A stretch of 64,000 nt of DNA from Lysobacteraceae bacterium (GTDB lineage: Bacteria; Pseudomonadota; Gammaproteobacteria; Xanthomonadales; Xanthomonadaceae), in the NCBI GenBank assembly GCA_026005075.1, contig BPKJ01000006.1, positions 1-64,000 of the forward strand, in the 5' to 3' direction. Each line of letters begins with the position of its first letter. The first letter of the stretch is position 1. The translations under genes were made by a program, and so were the position numbers. This document shows, piece after piece, positions 48,856-59,943 of this stretch. The notes beneath the pieces are model-generated. The model did not search any database. It saw only the letters and a list, made by a program, of their open reading frames with translations, and was not told the DNA's origin.

Positions 48856-50895
48856 TCAATCCTCGTCGGGGCGTGGACGGTAGGCCTCGGTCAGTTGCTT
48901 CTGCACCGCCGGCGGTACCGGCTCGTAATGGCTGAACTCGATGCTGTAGCGCCCCTGGCCGGCCGTTGCCGCCTTGAGTTCGCTGGCATAGTCGCCGAGT
49001 TCGGCCAGCGGGACCTGCGCCCTGATCACCATCTCGCCGCCGCGGAGGCTGTCGGTGCCGTGGATGCGCGCCCTGCGCGCGGCGAGCCCGCCGGTGATGT
49101 CGCCGACGGCGGACTCGGGCACGGTGACGTCGAGGTTGACCACGGGCTCCAGCACCAGCGGGCGCGCCTTGGCGATGGCATCGAGAAAGGCCTTGCGTCC
49201 GGCTGTGACGAAGGCGACCTCCTTGCTGTCCACCGGGTGGTGCTTGCCGTCGTAGACGATGACCCGGACATCCTGGATTGGATAGCCGGCGATGGCACCG
49301 GTCTCGAGGACGGCGCGCACGCCCTTCTCGACGGCGGGAATGAACTGCCCCGGGATGGTGCCGCCGCGCACCTCGTCCACGAACTCGAATCCCGCGCCGC
49401 GCGGCAGCGGCTCGATGCGCAGGAACACCTCGCCGAACTGTCCTGCCCCTCCGGTCTGCTTCTTGTGCCGGTGGTGGCCGTCGGCACGTGCCGAGATGGT
49501 CTCGCGGTAGGCGATGCGCGGAGGACGGGTGATGACCTCGACGCCGAAACGGTCGCGGAGTTTCTCCAGCATCAGCTTCAGGTGCAGCTCACCCAGCCCG
49601 CGTACCACCGTTTCCCCGGTTTCCGTCGAGGGCTCGACCCGGAAGCAGGGGTCCTCTTCCTGCAGCTTGTGCAGGGCGAGCGCCAGCTTCTGCTCCTGTC
49701 CCTTGCTGCTCGGCTCCACCGCCAGCCCGAACATGGGCCTAGGAAAGTCGAGCGGCTTGAGGTGGATGTGGTCCTCGTCGTGGCTGTCGTGGAGCACCGC
49801 GTCGAAGTGGATCTCCTCGACCTTGGCCACCGCCGCGATGTCACCGGGAATGGCCTCGTCGATCTCGATGTGGTCCTTGCCGCGCAGCTTGAAGAGATGG
49901 CCGACCCGGAACGGCTTGCGGCCATCGTCGATGTAGAGCTGGGTATCCCGGCGCACCGTTCCCTGGTAGACGCGGAAGATGCCGAGCTTGCCGACGAAGG
50001 GGTCGTTGACGATCTTGAACACGTCGGCGATGACGTGCCGGTCCGGGTCGGGTTCGGCCAGGAACGGTTCGCCATTGCGCTGGAACGGAGGCGGATTGGC
50101 CTCGAAGGGGTTGGGCATCCAGTGCTCGAAGACGTCGAGCAGCTCGCTCAGCCCGGCCCCGGTACGGGCCGAGACGAAGCAGATGGGCACGAGGTGCTGT
50201 TCGCGAAGGCACTGCTCGAAGGCCTGGTGCAGCTCTTCCGGGCTCAGCCCCTCCTCGCCAAGGTCGAGGAAATGCCCCATCACCTCCTCGTTGATCTCGA
50301 CGACCTGATCGATGATCTGCTGGTGCCAGTGCATGACCGGGCCGAGATCGGAGTCGCCGCTGCGCTGGCGCAGGCAGTCGACGACCCGGCTTGCCCCGTC
50401 GGCGGGCAGGTTGATCGGCAGGCACTCGCGGCCGAAGGTCTGCCGCAGGTCCTCGACCAGCGCGGCGAGGTCGGTCTCGGCGGCGTCGATGCGGTTGACG
50501 ACGAGGATCCGGCAGAGACGTCGCGCCTTGGCGTATTCCATCATCCGCTGCGTGCCGTACTCGATGCCGGTGGCGGCATTGACGACGATGGCGCAGGTCT
50601 CCACCGCGGCCAGCGCGGCGAGGGCAGGGCCGCGGAAGTCCGGATAGCCCGGGGTGTCGATCAGGTTGAGGTGACTGCCGCCGTGGTCGATGGATGCGAT
50701 CGAGGTGTTGATGGAATGGCCCCGGGCGCGCTCCTGCGGATCATGGTCGGAGAGGGTCGATCCCTTCTCCACGCTGCCCTGGGTCTGGATCGTCCCCCCG
50801 GCCTGCATCAGGGCCTCGAAGAGGGTGGTCTTTCCCGCCCCGGCGTGGCCGGCCAGGGCGATGTTGCGGATGTCCTCGGTACTGTGGTTCGGCAT
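48856..50895 (-). CDS. Elongation factor G-like protein (EF-G paralogue)
   Basis: This 679-residue translational GTPase has G1 GHAGAGKTTLFEAL, G3 DTPGYPDF and G4 NRID (canonical NKxD changed to NRID). EF-G domains II-V follow (GELHLKLMLEKLRDRFGVEV, FGEVFLRIEPLPRGAGFEF, GYPIQDVRVIVYDGKHHPVDS). It is shorter and divergent compared with canonical FusA of about 700 residues, and is not next to rpsL-rpsG-tuf. It is therefore a second EF-G of the FusA2-like kind, whose members act in translocation or ribosome recycling variants. ATG 50895 gives the family N-terminus. It is divergent from the DUF885 gene. Confidence 0.88.
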   Translation of the reverse strand: MPNHSTEDIRNIALAGHAGAGKTTLFEALMQAGGTIQTQGSVEKGSTLSDHDPQERARGHSINTSIASIDHGGSHLNLIDTPGYPDFRGPALAALAAVETCAIVVNAATGIEYGTQRMMEYAKARRLCRILVVNRIDAAETDLAALVEDLRQTFGRECLPINLPADGASRVVDCLRQRSGDSDLGPVMHWHQQIIDQVVEINEEVMGHFLDLGEEGLSPEELHQAFEQCLREQHLVPICFVSARTGAGLSELLDVFEHWMPNPFEANPPPFQRNGEPFLAEPDPDRHVIADVFKIVNDPFVGKLGIFRVYQGTVRRDTQLYIDDGRKPFRVGHLFKLRGKDHIEIDEAIPGDIAAVAKVEEIHFDAVLHDSHDEDHIHLKPLDFPRPMFGLAVEPSSKGQEQKLALALHKLQEEDPCFRVEPSTETGETVVRGLGELHLKLMLEKLRDRFGVEVITRPPRIAYRETISARADGHHRHKKQTGGAGQFGEVFLRIEPLPRGAGFEFVDEVRGGTIPGQFIPAVEKGVRAVLETGAIAGYPIQDVRVIVYDGKHHPVDSKEVAFVTAGRKAFLDAIAKARPLVLEPVVNLDVTVPESAVGDITGGLAARRARIHGTDSLRGGEMVIRAQVPLAELGDYASELKAATAGQGRYSIEFSHYEPVPPAVQKQLTEAYRPRPDED

Positions 50896-51048
50896 GCCTT
50901 GCTCCCCCGGATCGTGGCAGACCGGCCAAGCATGCACCGCCGGCCGTCGTCGCACCAGCCGGGCGGCTCGGCGCGGCGTGGCCCTTGCGCCGCGGGTGTC
51001 GTGCTAGGGTTGCTGCCTTGCGCGTGTGGACGGGAAGGAGTGGCAGGC

Positions 51049-52863
51049 ATGCGACGTTGGCTTGGATGGGTGTTCAAGGCGGCAGGAGTGCTCGGCGTGC
51101 TCGCCGTGGCGGTGGTCTGGCATCAGTGGAACTTCCGGCCCTGGTCGCTCGACGTGTTCTACCAGCGCACGTTCCTGCAATACGCGCTGGACGACCCGCA
51201 GATGCTTTCCAGCATGCGAATCCTGCCGCGCTGGCTGGACTGGTACAGCGACGACCTGACCGATGTTTCACTGGAGCGCCAGGACCGGCTGCGGGCAAGG
51301 CTGCGCGAGTCGCTCGAGACCCTGCACAGCTACGACCGCGAGGCCCTCGATCCGGAGGCCCGCCTCAGCTACGACGTGCTGGACTACTTCCTGCAGATGC
51401 AGGTCGAGGGGGACCGCTTCCGCTTCCACAACTATCCGGCCAACCAGCTCTTCGGGTTCCAGAACGGGCTGCCCACGTTCATGGCCACCCAGCACCCGAT
51501 CCAGACGGTCGGGGATGCCGAGGACTACAACTCGCGGCTGGATCAGTTCGACACCTACTTCGCCCAGCAGCTCGAGGGCATGCGGATCAGGGTCGAGCGC
51601 GGCATCATCCCGCCCGCGTTCGTGATCGACAAGGTGCTGGACGAGACCCGGGCCTTCGTCGCCACCCCGCCCGAGAAGAACCTGCTCTACACCAACCTCG
51701 AGGAGAAGCTCGAACGGATCGAGCCGGTGCTGGATGCCGGGCAGAAGCAGCGCATCCTTGGCACCGCCCGGCAGCGGATCGAGAAGGTCGTCTACCCGGC
51801 CATGCAGTCGTTGATCGACTTCTACGCCGAGCTCCGTCCGCGAGCGCGGCCCAACAACGGGGTTTGGGACCTCCCCGACGGGGATGACTACTACGCGTGG
51901 GCCGTGCGCATGCATACCACCACCGACATGAGCCCCGACGAGGTCCACGCGCTCGGGCTGGCCGAGGTGGCGCGCATCGAGGCGGAGATGGATGCCATCC
52001 TGCGCGCCGAGGGACTGACCGAGGGCAGCATCGGCGAACGCGTCGACCAGATCGCAAGGCGCCCGGACCAGCTCTACCCGGACACCGAGGAGGGCCGGGC
52101 GCAGATCCTTGCGGACTACCAGGCCATCATCGATGAGATCGACGCCGGGCTGGAACCCTACTTCGGCCTGCGTCCGAAGTCCGGGGTTCGGGTCGAACGG
52201 GTACCGGTGTTCCGGGAGAAGACCGCGCCGGGTGCCTACTACAACGCGCCGGCCTTTGACGGCTCGCGGCCCGGCGTGTTCTACGTCAACCTGCGCTCGG
52301 TGCGCGAGGTGCCTCGCTTCAGCATGCGCACGCTGGCCTACCATGAGGGCATTCCCGGGCACCACTTCCAGAAGGCCCTGCAACAGGAGGCGCGAGGCGT
52401 TCCCTTCTTCCGCAAGGTGCTGGGTTTCACCGCCTTTGCCGAGGGCTGGGCGCTCTACGCCGAGAGGCTGGCCTGGGAGATGGGCTACCAGAAGAACCCG
52501 CTGGACAACCTCGGCCGGCTGCAGGCCGAGATGTTCCGCGCCGTCCGGCTGGTCGTCGACAGCGGCCTGCATCACAAGCGCTGGACCCGCGAGCAGGCGA
52601 TCGACTACATGCGCGAGAAGACCGGCATGCCCAAGACCGATGTGGTCGCCGAGATCGAGCGCTACCTCGTCATGCCCGGACAGGCGCTTGCCTACAAGGT
52701 CGGCATGAACACCCTGCTGCGCCTGCGCGAGGAGGCGCGGCAGGAACTGGGCGAGCGTTTCGACCTCAAGGCCTTCCACGACCTGGTGCTGGGGGGTGGC
52801 GACCTGCCGCTGAAGCTGCTCGAGCGCCGCGTGCGTGACTGGATCGCTGCGCGCAAGGCCTGA
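51049..52863 (+). CDS. DUF885 family protein (putative exported metallopeptidase)
   Basis: This 604-residue protein has an N-terminal anchor (WLGWVFKAAGVLGVLAVAVVW). The large helical domain carries LAYHEGIPGHHFQKALQQE (HExxxxH-type zinc motif), FTAFAEGWALYAERLAWEMG (downstream Glu ligand region) and YLVMPGQALAYKVG, all typical of DUF885. The family is thought to contain zinc carboxypeptidase-like hydrolases facing the periplasm. GGAAGGAG precedes ATG 51049. The upstream 150 bp is shared with the divergent EF-G-like gene. Confidence 0.88.
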   Translation: MRRWLGWVFKAAGVLGVLAVAVVWHQWNFRPWSLDVFYQRTFLQYALDDPQMLSSMRILPRWLDWYSDDLTDVSLERQDRLRARLRESLETLHSYDREALDPEARLSYDVLDYFLQMQVEGDRFRFHNYPANQLFGFQNGLPTFMATQHPIQTVGDAEDYNSRLDQFDTYFAQQLEGMRIRVERGIIPPAFVIDKVLDETRAFVATPPEKNLLYTNLEEKLERIEPVLDAGQKQRILGTARQRIEKVVYPAMQSLIDFYAELRPRARPNNGVWDLPDGDDYYAWAVRMHTTTDMSPDEVHALGLAEVARIEAEMDAILRAEGLTEGSIGERVDQIARRPDQLYPDTEEGRAQILADYQAIIDEIDAGLEPYFGLRPKSGVRVERVPVFREKTAPGAYYNAPAFDGSRPGVFYVNLRSVREVPRFSMRTLAYHEGIPGHHFQKALQQEARGVPFFRKVLGFTAFAEGWALYAERLAWEMGYQKNPLDNLGRLQAEMFRAVRLVVDSGLHHKRWTREQAIDYMREKTGMPKTDVVAEIERYLVMPGQALAYKVGMNTLLRLREEARQELGERFDLKAFHDLVLGGGDLPLKLLERRVRDWIAARKA

Positions 52864-52878
52864 GGCGCGGGCCTGATC

Positions 52879-54216
52879 TCAGAAGCTGGCCTCGGTCTCG
52901 CGTAGGTCCTCTCCCCAGGAGCGCCATTCCGGCGCCTGTTCCGGTTCGAACAGGAATGCGGCACGGGCCAGCTCGGTGCAGCGCCGGGCCAGTTCCGGGC
53001 TCAGTTCGCCGGGGCCCAGGCTGCGGCGGATCGAGACCGGGCTGCCGGCGTCCAGGTCGAGGGCGGGGCCCAGCTCGCGGCCGTCGTCGCGCAGCAGCAC
53101 CCGCACCCGTGGGGTGAGCGAGGCGCCCGGCCTCGAGGCGATCACCAGTGCCATCCGGCCATCGCTGAGTTCGACCAGCGAGCCCGGCGGGTAGACCCCG
53201 AGCAGGCGGACGAAGCGGGCGAGCAGGGCAGGATCGAAGTGGTCCCGCTCCTGGGCGTAGAGGGTCTGCAGCGCGCGGTGCGGGGTCAGCCCCTCGCCGC
53301 CGTGGTGGGGCTGCACGAGGTCAACGTAGCGGTTGGCGATGGCCAGCACCCGCCCCGGTAGCGAGATCTGTTCGCCACGCAGTCCGGCGGGGAAGCCGCT
53401 GCCGTCGAGGTGCTCGTGATGCTCGGCCATGCAGCGCAGCACCGCAGGATCGAGGCCCATCTTCTGGCCGAGCTCGAGCCCGCGCTGCACATGGCTGCGG
53501 TAGGCGGCGAGCGCGGCGGGGGCGAGCCGGCCGTCGTTCTCGCGCACCGCCTCGGGCAGTGCCGCCTTGCCGGCATCGTGCAGCAGCGCGGCGAGCGCAA
53601 GGCAGTCCAGCTGGTCGTCCGCAAGTCCGGCGTCGCGTCCCAGCAGCAGGGCCAGTGCCATCACGGCGATCTCGTGGCAGGGGGAGGGGCCGTGCTCGCC
53701 GGCCAGCAGGCGCACGGCGGGGCGGTCGCACTCGACCACGGCATCGCTGAGCTCCCCGGCGATCTGCACGGCGATTTCCCGCGCGGCCGCAGGGTCGCGC
53801 TGGAGCAAGCGGCCGAGCTCGGCCTGCCGGCGCGCAAGCGACGCGTAGTCCTCGGTCAGCCACGACTCGGCGACCCGCTCCCACTCTTCGAGGGGAACCG
53901 GCTCCACGGTCCTTGCGGCGGGCGCAGGGGCGGGCGCAGCGGCGGCCGTCGCGGAGCTCGATGCGGCGGGTGGCGCGGCATGCGCGGCGCGTCCGGACTC
54001 GGGCTCGGGCCCGGGCGCGGGGCCGCAGGCAGAGCGCTCCGGCGACCAGCGCACCTTCGCGAGCCCGAGGGCCCGGATCTGCGCAATCTGATCGGCATTG
54101 CGGATGCGGAACCGGTTGCGCAGGAAGGGGTGGTTGCCCCAGCCCACGTCCAGCACCACGTACATGCCGACCCGCAGACGGTCCACATCGACGAGAGGCA
54201 GTTCGGCTCCGCTCAT
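52879..54216 (-). CDS. HD-GYP domain protein with DUF3391
   Basis: This 445-residue protein has an N-terminal DUF3391-like region (VDVDRLRVGMYVVLDVGWGNHPFLRNRFRI, about residues 10-60) and an Ala/Pro-rich linker (about 75-110). The HD-GYP domain (about 185-350) has HDAGKAALPE and HHEHLDGSGFPAGLRGEQI, with GFP in place of GYP, and LAIANRYVDLV. It probably hydrolyses cyclic di-GMP; the Tyr to Phe change is conservative. Start ATG 54216 follows GAGG. It is a second HD-GYP protein in the window, without a receiver domain, convergent with DUF885. Confidence 0.87.
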   Translation of the reverse strand: MSGAELPLVDVDRLRVGMYVVLDVGWGNHPFLRNRFRIRNADQIAQIRALGLAKVRWSPERSACGPAPGPEPESGRAAHAAPPAASSSATAAAAPAPAPAARTVEPVPLEEWERVAESWLTEDYASLARRQAELGRLLQRDPAAAREIAVQIAGELSDAVVECDRPAVRLLAGEHGPSPCHEIAVMALALLLGRDAGLADDQLDCLALAALLHDAGKAALPEAVRENDGRLAPAALAAYRSHVQRGLELGQKMGLDPAVLRCMAEHHEHLDGSGFPAGLRGEQISLPGRVLAIANRYVDLVQPHHGGEGLTPHRALQTLYAQERDHFDPALLARFVRLLGVYPPGSLVELSDGRMALVIASRPGASLTPRVRVLLRDDGRELGPALDLDAGSPVSIRRSLGPGELSPELARRCTELARAAFLFEPEQAPEWRSWGEDLRETEASF

Positions 54217-54321
54217 GGCCACCTCGCAGCAGGTACCCGGCGAGGATACCCGCAGACCGCGGTGCCGGCATGTGACCCAGGCCCGGAAACGGGCCGAACC
54301 GGCCGGCCGTCGGCGGCAGGC

Positions 54322-54782
54322 TCAGGCCTCGAAGCGCGTCCCGCCGCGCGCGGCTTCCGCCGTGGCGCGGATGAAGGCCAGCAGCGCGGCCAGCCCGTTG
54401 CTGCGGGTCGGCGAAAGGTGGCGGGCAAGGCCGATGCGGGCGATGTAGTCGGCCTCGGTGGCGAGGATCTCCCCTGCGCTGCGACCGGAATAGACCCGCA
54501 GCGCGAGGTAGACCAGGCCGGAGACGATCGCGGAGTCAGAGGCCGCAGCGAACTCCAGCCTGTCGGCATCGCCGCGCGGAACGATCCAGACCATCGACTG
54601 GCAGCCGGTCAGCCGGTGCGCCTCGATCTTCCAGTCCTCCGGAAAGGGCGGCAGGCGCCGCCCAAGGTCGATCAGGTACTGGTAACGCTCCGCCCAGTCG
54701 GAGAAGAACGCGAACTCCTCCTCGATCGCCGCCTGGGCGCGTTCGGGGCTGGGCTCGGGCGGGCTCAGGAACGGTCCGTCGC

Positions 54783-54786
<4 letters not shown>
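54322..54786 (-). CDS. sufE: SufE family sulfur-acceptor protein
   Basis: This 154-residue protein has [32 protein letters not shown], then the active cysteine in [12 protein letters not shown] (about residue 63), and a C-terminal helix ([19 protein letters not shown]). SufE/CsdE proteins take persulfide sulfur from a cysteine desulfurase for iron-sulfur cluster assembly. The start is GTG 54786; its GTGA overlaps the cysS stop, so it is coupled to cysS. No suf operon is in the window. Confidence 0.92.
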
Positions 54787-56147
<1,361 letters not shown>

Positions 56148-56337
56148 GGCTGGGCTGGATTCGGAACGTGGTTGCTGCGCCGCAGCAGGCGACGCGGCGC
56201 CGCAGAGTGTAGCCTGCGCGGCGCCCTTGCCGATGCCGGGCCGCGCGAAAAGGCGGCTAAAGCCCTGATTCAGGCTGGAAGTGCTGCAATGCAGGGCAGG
56301 CGGCGAACGCCTCTGGGACGCTGGACGGGAGCTGGAA

Positions 56338-56865
56338 ATGATGCGGATGCTGCGTGTGGGACTGCTGGCTGCGGCCATGCCTGCAGTGGCCCAGAGCGGA
56401 CCGGTCGACGAGAACGTCCAGTACGGCTACGCGGACGTGCTGCGCGTCGATCCGGTGTACGAGACGGTGCGCTACCGCGAGCCGCGCGAGGAATGCCGCG
56501 AGGTCGAGGTCGAGCGGGTCGAGCGTGACGGCGGCGATCCCACCGGCGGCACGATCGTGGGCGCCATCATCGGCGGGGTGATCGGCAACCAGGTGGGCAA
56601 GGGCAACGGGCGGCGGGCGGCGACGGCGGCCGGCGCGGTGATCGGCGGCGCCATCGGCCACAACGTCGACAAGAACAACGGCCCCGGGCGAACCCGGGTC
56701 GCCGCCGAACAGCGTTGCCGGGTGGTCGAGGTCGAGCGCGAGGAGCGTCGCATCGCCGGCTACGACGTGGAGTACCGCTTCAAGGGTGACGTCTTCGTCT
56801 CGCGGCTGCCGTACGATCCCGGCAACAAGCTGCGGGTGCGCGTGGCGGTCAGCCCCGCGGAATGA
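56338..56865 (+). CDS. Glycine-zipper 2TM domain protein
   Basis: This 175-residue exported protein has a short signal ([15 protein letters not shown]), a Tyr/Glu-rich region with [22 protein letters not shown], and a glycine-zipper pair ([42 protein letters not shown]). A C-terminal stretch follows with [28 protein letters not shown]. Proteins of this plan are envelope components of the 17-kDa antigen / YmgG class. Two Met codons in tandem at 56338 leave the exact start uncertain. It is divergent from cysS. Confidence 0.85.
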   Translation: MMRMLRVGLLAAAMPAVAQSGPVDENVQYGYADVLRVDPVYETVRYREPREECREVEVERVERDGGDPTGGTIVGAIIGGVIGNQVGKGNGRRAATAAGAVIGGAIGHNVDKNNGPGRTRVAAEQRCRVVEVEREERRIAGYDVEYRFKGDVFVSRLPYDPGNKLRVRVAVSPAE

Positions 56866-56916
56866 CCGCAGCCGGCGCTGCCCGCGGCGTCGGCTGCCAG
56901 GGTTTCGCAGGGACCG

Positions 56917-57399
56917 TTACCGCTGCGGCGCGGCCACCGCGAGGCGTCGCTCGAGGTCCGCAAGGTCGAAGCCGAGTTCGACTGCCGCCTGCTCGAGAAA
57001 GCTCCGTTCCTTCGGACGCAGGCGCTCGTCCGCGGCCGCAAGACGCACCAGGGCGTCGAGCAGCCGCGCACATTCCTCGCCACCGGGAGGATGCAGGCTG
57101 CGGAAGGTGGCGTAGCATTGCGCCAGGTCCAGGGCCCGGCTGCGGCCACGGTCCACCGCCGCCGCCGCCAGCTCGCGTTCCTTCATGTTCAGTGCGAGCT
57201 CGTCCATCAGCCCGTTGATGACGTCGGCCTCGTGGCTGGTGATCAGGCTGTCCAGCTTGGCGAGGTAGCCAAGCAGCCCGAACAGGACTTCCAGCGTGGC
57301 CTGCCGCTCCGGCGAGGGTGCACCGGCCCCGAACAGGCCCGCGAGGCTGTTGCCGAGATCCTTCAGAATGCTGCCGATTCCGCCCCCATCCTGTCCCAT
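56917..57399 (-). CDS. TerB-like (tellurite resistance/DjlA N-terminal fold) protein
   Basis: This 160-residue helical protein has EVLFGLLGYLAKLDSLITSHEADVINGLMDEL, ERELAAAAVDRGR, ALVRLAAADERLRPKERSFLEQAAVELGFDLADLE. The repeated helix-D/E-x-x-ER pattern is that of TerB/DjlA-type domains, thought to bind divalent metal with conserved acidic residues. It starts at ATG 57399. No other ter genes are nearby, so the tellurite label should not be taken as function. Confidence 0.75.
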   Translation of the reverse strand: MGQDGGGIGSILKDLGNSLAGLFGAGAPSPERQATLEVLFGLLGYLAKLDSLITSHEADVINGLMDELALNMKERELAAAAVDRGRSRALDLAQCYATFRSLHPPGGEECARLLDALVRLAAADERLRPKERSFLEQAAVELGFDLADLERRLAVAAPQR

Positions 57400-57555
57400 C
57401 GCCGCCTCCGTGGTGGATCGCCCGCTGCTGCGAGCATACGCCAGTGCGCGCGGTCGTGGCAGTCCGCAGGGCCTGGTGCGTTGCAGCGTGTCCGGGGGCC
57501 GCCTCGCGGCTAGCCTTGCCCGCTCCAGGATCGCCACGCGAGGAGGCAGGTGCGG

Positions 57556-58421
57556 ATGACAGGCTCGGGCCGACGCGGCGGGCAGCGCAGGCCCACCGGC
57601 GTGGTGCGCAGGGCGACGCCGGTGCACGCGGGCGCCTCCCCGCGGCCTCGGCCGGAGCCGTTCCCGCCGCCCCTGTGGCTGTTCGCACTGGAGGGCAGGG
57701 CGGTCTTCGAATGGGGGGCGTGGTGGCTTTCAAGGCCGTGGTTCAGCCATGCGCCGAAGGGGGCGTCCCATCCGGTGCTGGTGCTTCCCGGCATGCTGGC
57801 CGGGGACGGCAGCACCTGGCCCTTGCGGCGTTTCCTGCAGGAACTCGGCTATGCCGCCCTGCCCTGGGGGCTCGGCGTGAACCGCGGGCCCCGACCCGGC
57901 CTGACCGAGCGCCTGCTCGAACGCCTGCAGCAGGTCGCGAAGGCCATGGTCAACGCGTGAGCCTCGTCGGATGGTCGCTGGGAGGGCTGATGGCGCGTGC
58001 CCTCGCCTGGAAGCGACCGGACCTCGTCCGCACCGTCATCACGCTCGGCGCACCGCTCTCCGCCGATCCGCAGCAGACCCGGGTCGGCGGCGTCTTCCGT
58101 CTGATCAGCGGCGTCGATCCGCAGGACCCGGACATCCGCGCCTTGCTCGGTGGAACACCGCAGGTGCCGCTGACCTCGATCCTCACCCGGCTCGATGGCG
58201 TCGTGCACTGGCGTGCCAGCCTGGCGCCGCAGGGGGATCGCTGCGAGAGCGTGGAACTGCCCGCCAGCCACCTTGGCCTCGGCGTCAACCCCCTTGCCCT
58301 GTATGTGATCGCCGACCGGCTGGCGCAGGACCCCGAATCCTGGCGCCCGTTCGAGATCCGCGGCTGGCGTCGCCTGCTGTTCCGCGACCCGGGCCGAGGG
58401 GAGGACGGGGCTGCCGGCTAG
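57556..58421 (+). pseudogene. Alpha/beta hydrolase (lipase-like) with one-base frameshift
   Basis: The first frame (from ATG 57556, AGGAGG upstream) gives PVLVLPGMLAGDGSTWPLRRFLQELGYAALPWGLGVNRGP, the oxyanion and first helix region of a hydrolase, and ends at TGA 57958-57960. A second frame, without its own start, continues the fold: RVSLVGWSLGGLMARALAWKRPDLVRTVITLGAPL with the nucleophile serine in GWSLGG, and SHLGLGVNP near the end with the probable catalytic His. One missing base near 57935-57940 would restore a protein of about 288 residues. It may be a natural lesion or an indel error. Confidence 0.8.
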
Positions 58422-58477
58422 GCAGGCCTCGCCGATTGACAGGCGTGTGCACGCCGCCTATGATGCGCCGCTCGCTC

Positions 58478-58552
58478 GGGCGGTTAGCTCAGCGGTAGAG
58501 CACTGCCTTCACACGGCAGGGGTCACAAGTTCGATCCTTGTACCGCCCACCA
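58478..58552 (+). tRNA. tRNA-Val(CAC)
   Basis: This 75-nt cloverleaf begins GGGCGGTTAGCTCAGCGG. Its anticodon stem-loop is CTGCC-TTCACAC-GGCAG (anticodon CAC, codon GTG). The T arm is ACAAGTTCGATCCTTGT, and the 3' CCA is encoded. The acceptor GGGCGGT pairs fully with ACCGCCC. Confidence 0.97.
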
Positions 58553-58567
58553 ATCGATGCAGCGACC

Positions 58568-58592
58568 AAGGCCCGCCTCGGCGGGCCTTTTT
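58568..58592 (+). terminator. Terminator after tRNA-Val
   Basis: AAGGCCCGCC (58568-58577) and GGCGGGCCTT (58580-58589) form a perfect 10-bp stem with a 2-nt loop (opening to 4 nt in practice), followed by TTTCG. It lies 15 bp after the tRNA CCA end. Confidence 0.85.
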
Positions 58593-58655
58593 CGTCGCGC
58601 AAGAGACTGCGCCACGGCGCGCTGGCGGCGGGGAGCGGTCGGCTACACTGTGGCG

Positions 58656-59909
58656 ATGAACGAGAACGCAGCGGACGTCGTCGTCGTGGGCGGCGGGGTG
58701 GTGGGCCTGTCCTGCGCCCTGGAATTGCTGGAGCGGGGCCGAGAGGTTGTGGTGCTCGAGGCCGGGCGGGTGGGGAGCGGAAGCTCGCACGGCAACTGCG
58801 GCACGATCACGCCGAGCCACGCGCCGCCGATCGCGGCGCCGGGCATGGTGGGGCAGGCCTTGCGCTGGATGTTGCGCTCCGATGCGCCGCTGTACATCCG
58901 GCCGCGTTGGGATCCCGAGCTGTGGCGCTGGCTGTGGCGGGTCGCCAAGCGTTGCAACCGCGAGGACTGGCTGGCCAGCGCGCGGGCGCGCGCGGCCCTG
59001 CTCAACGCCTCGCGGGAGCTGCTGGAGCGCTGGGTGAAGGAGCGCGGGCTCGATTGCGAGTTCCGGGCCAGTGGGCTGGTGTACGTGTTCCGTACCCTGG
59101 AGATGCTGGAGCGCCATGCGGTGGAGTGCGAGCAGCTCGCCACCCTGGGCATCGCCTCGGAGGTCTGGAACGCGGCCCGTCTGATCCGTGAGGAGCCCGC
59201 CCTGCGTGGCGGCGTCGCGGGCGGCATCTTCTTTCCGGGGGATGCCTGCCTGCGGCCGGACCGTCTGGTGAACGCGCTGGCGCGTGCCGTGCGCGAGCGG
59301 GGCGGGAGGATCCTGGAGCGCTGCGAGGTCGCTTCGATCGAGGCCGATCCGGTACGGGTGCGGCTCGTGCTCGCCGAGCAGGGCACCTGGGTCGCGGCGC
59401 GCGCCGTGCTGGCGACCGGGGCGTGGTCGTCGCGCTGGTCGGCGGCGCTGGGGGTGCGGATTCCGGTGCAGCCGGGCAAGGGGTATTCGATCACCTACGA
59501 ACGGCCGGCCCAGGTCCCGCAGCGGCCGCTGGTGCTCAAGGAGCGCTCGGTGTGCGTGACCGCCTGGGAGGGCGGGTACCGGCTGGGCAGCACGATGGAG
59601 TTCTCGGGGATGGATGCCCGCCTCGATCCGGTCCGGCTGCGCGCGCTGGAGGATGCGGCACGGGACTACCTGCGGGATCCGCTCGGCCCGATGCGGCTGG
59701 AGGAGTGGTACGGCTGGCGGCCGATGAGCCCGGACGATCTGCCGCTCATCGGCCCGGTGCCGGGGCGGTCCTCGGTGCTGCTGGCCACCGGGCACGGCAT
59801 GCTGGGGGTGAGCATGTCCGCGGTGACCGCCCTTCTGGTCGCGTCCATGGTGTGCGGCGAGACGCCGCCGATCGATCCCACGCCCTGCCGGGTCGACCGC
59901 TTCGCCTGA
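58656..59909 (+). CDS. FAD-dependent oxidoreductase, D-amino-acid dehydrogenase (DadA)-like
   Basis: This 417-residue protein has an N-terminal Rossmann FAD motif DVVVVGGGVVGLSCALELLERG and VVLEAGRVGSGSSHGNCGTITPSHAPP, and a late GYRLGSTMEFSGMDARLDPVR. The C-terminal FAD loop is RPMSPDDLPLIGPVPGRSSVLLATGHGMLGVSMS. It is the plan of DadA/DAO enzymes that oxidise amino acids and pass electrons to the respiratory chain. ATG 58656 was chosen because it opens the FAD motif at the usual distance. hutG follows after 34 bp, which suggests an amino-acid catabolic pair. Confidence 0.87.
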   Translation: MNENAADVVVVGGGVVGLSCALELLERGREVVVLEAGRVGSGSSHGNCGTITPSHAPPIAAPGMVGQALRWMLRSDAPLYIRPRWDPELWRWLWRVAKRCNREDWLASARARAALLNASRELLERWVKERGLDCEFRASGLVYVFRTLEMLERHAVECEQLATLGIASEVWNAARLIREEPALRGGVAGGIFFPGDACLRPDRLVNALARAVRERGGRILERCEVASIEADPVRVRLVLAEQGTWVAARAVLATGAWSSRWSAALGVRIPVQPGKGYSITYERPAQVPQRPLVLKERSVCVTAWEGGYRLGSTMEFSGMDARLDPVRLRALEDAARDYLRDPLGPMRLEEWYGWRPMSPDDLPLIGPVPGRSSVLLATGHGMLGVSMSAVTALLVASMVCGETPPIDPTPCRVDRFA

Positions 59910-59943
59910 CCGGGCGGAGCGGTTCCTCCGCTACACTCCCGGC

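Noticed and set aside
56917-57399. A tellurite-resistance operon
   Set aside because: Only one TerB-like domain protein is present, with no terZ/D/C genes; the fold is widespread.
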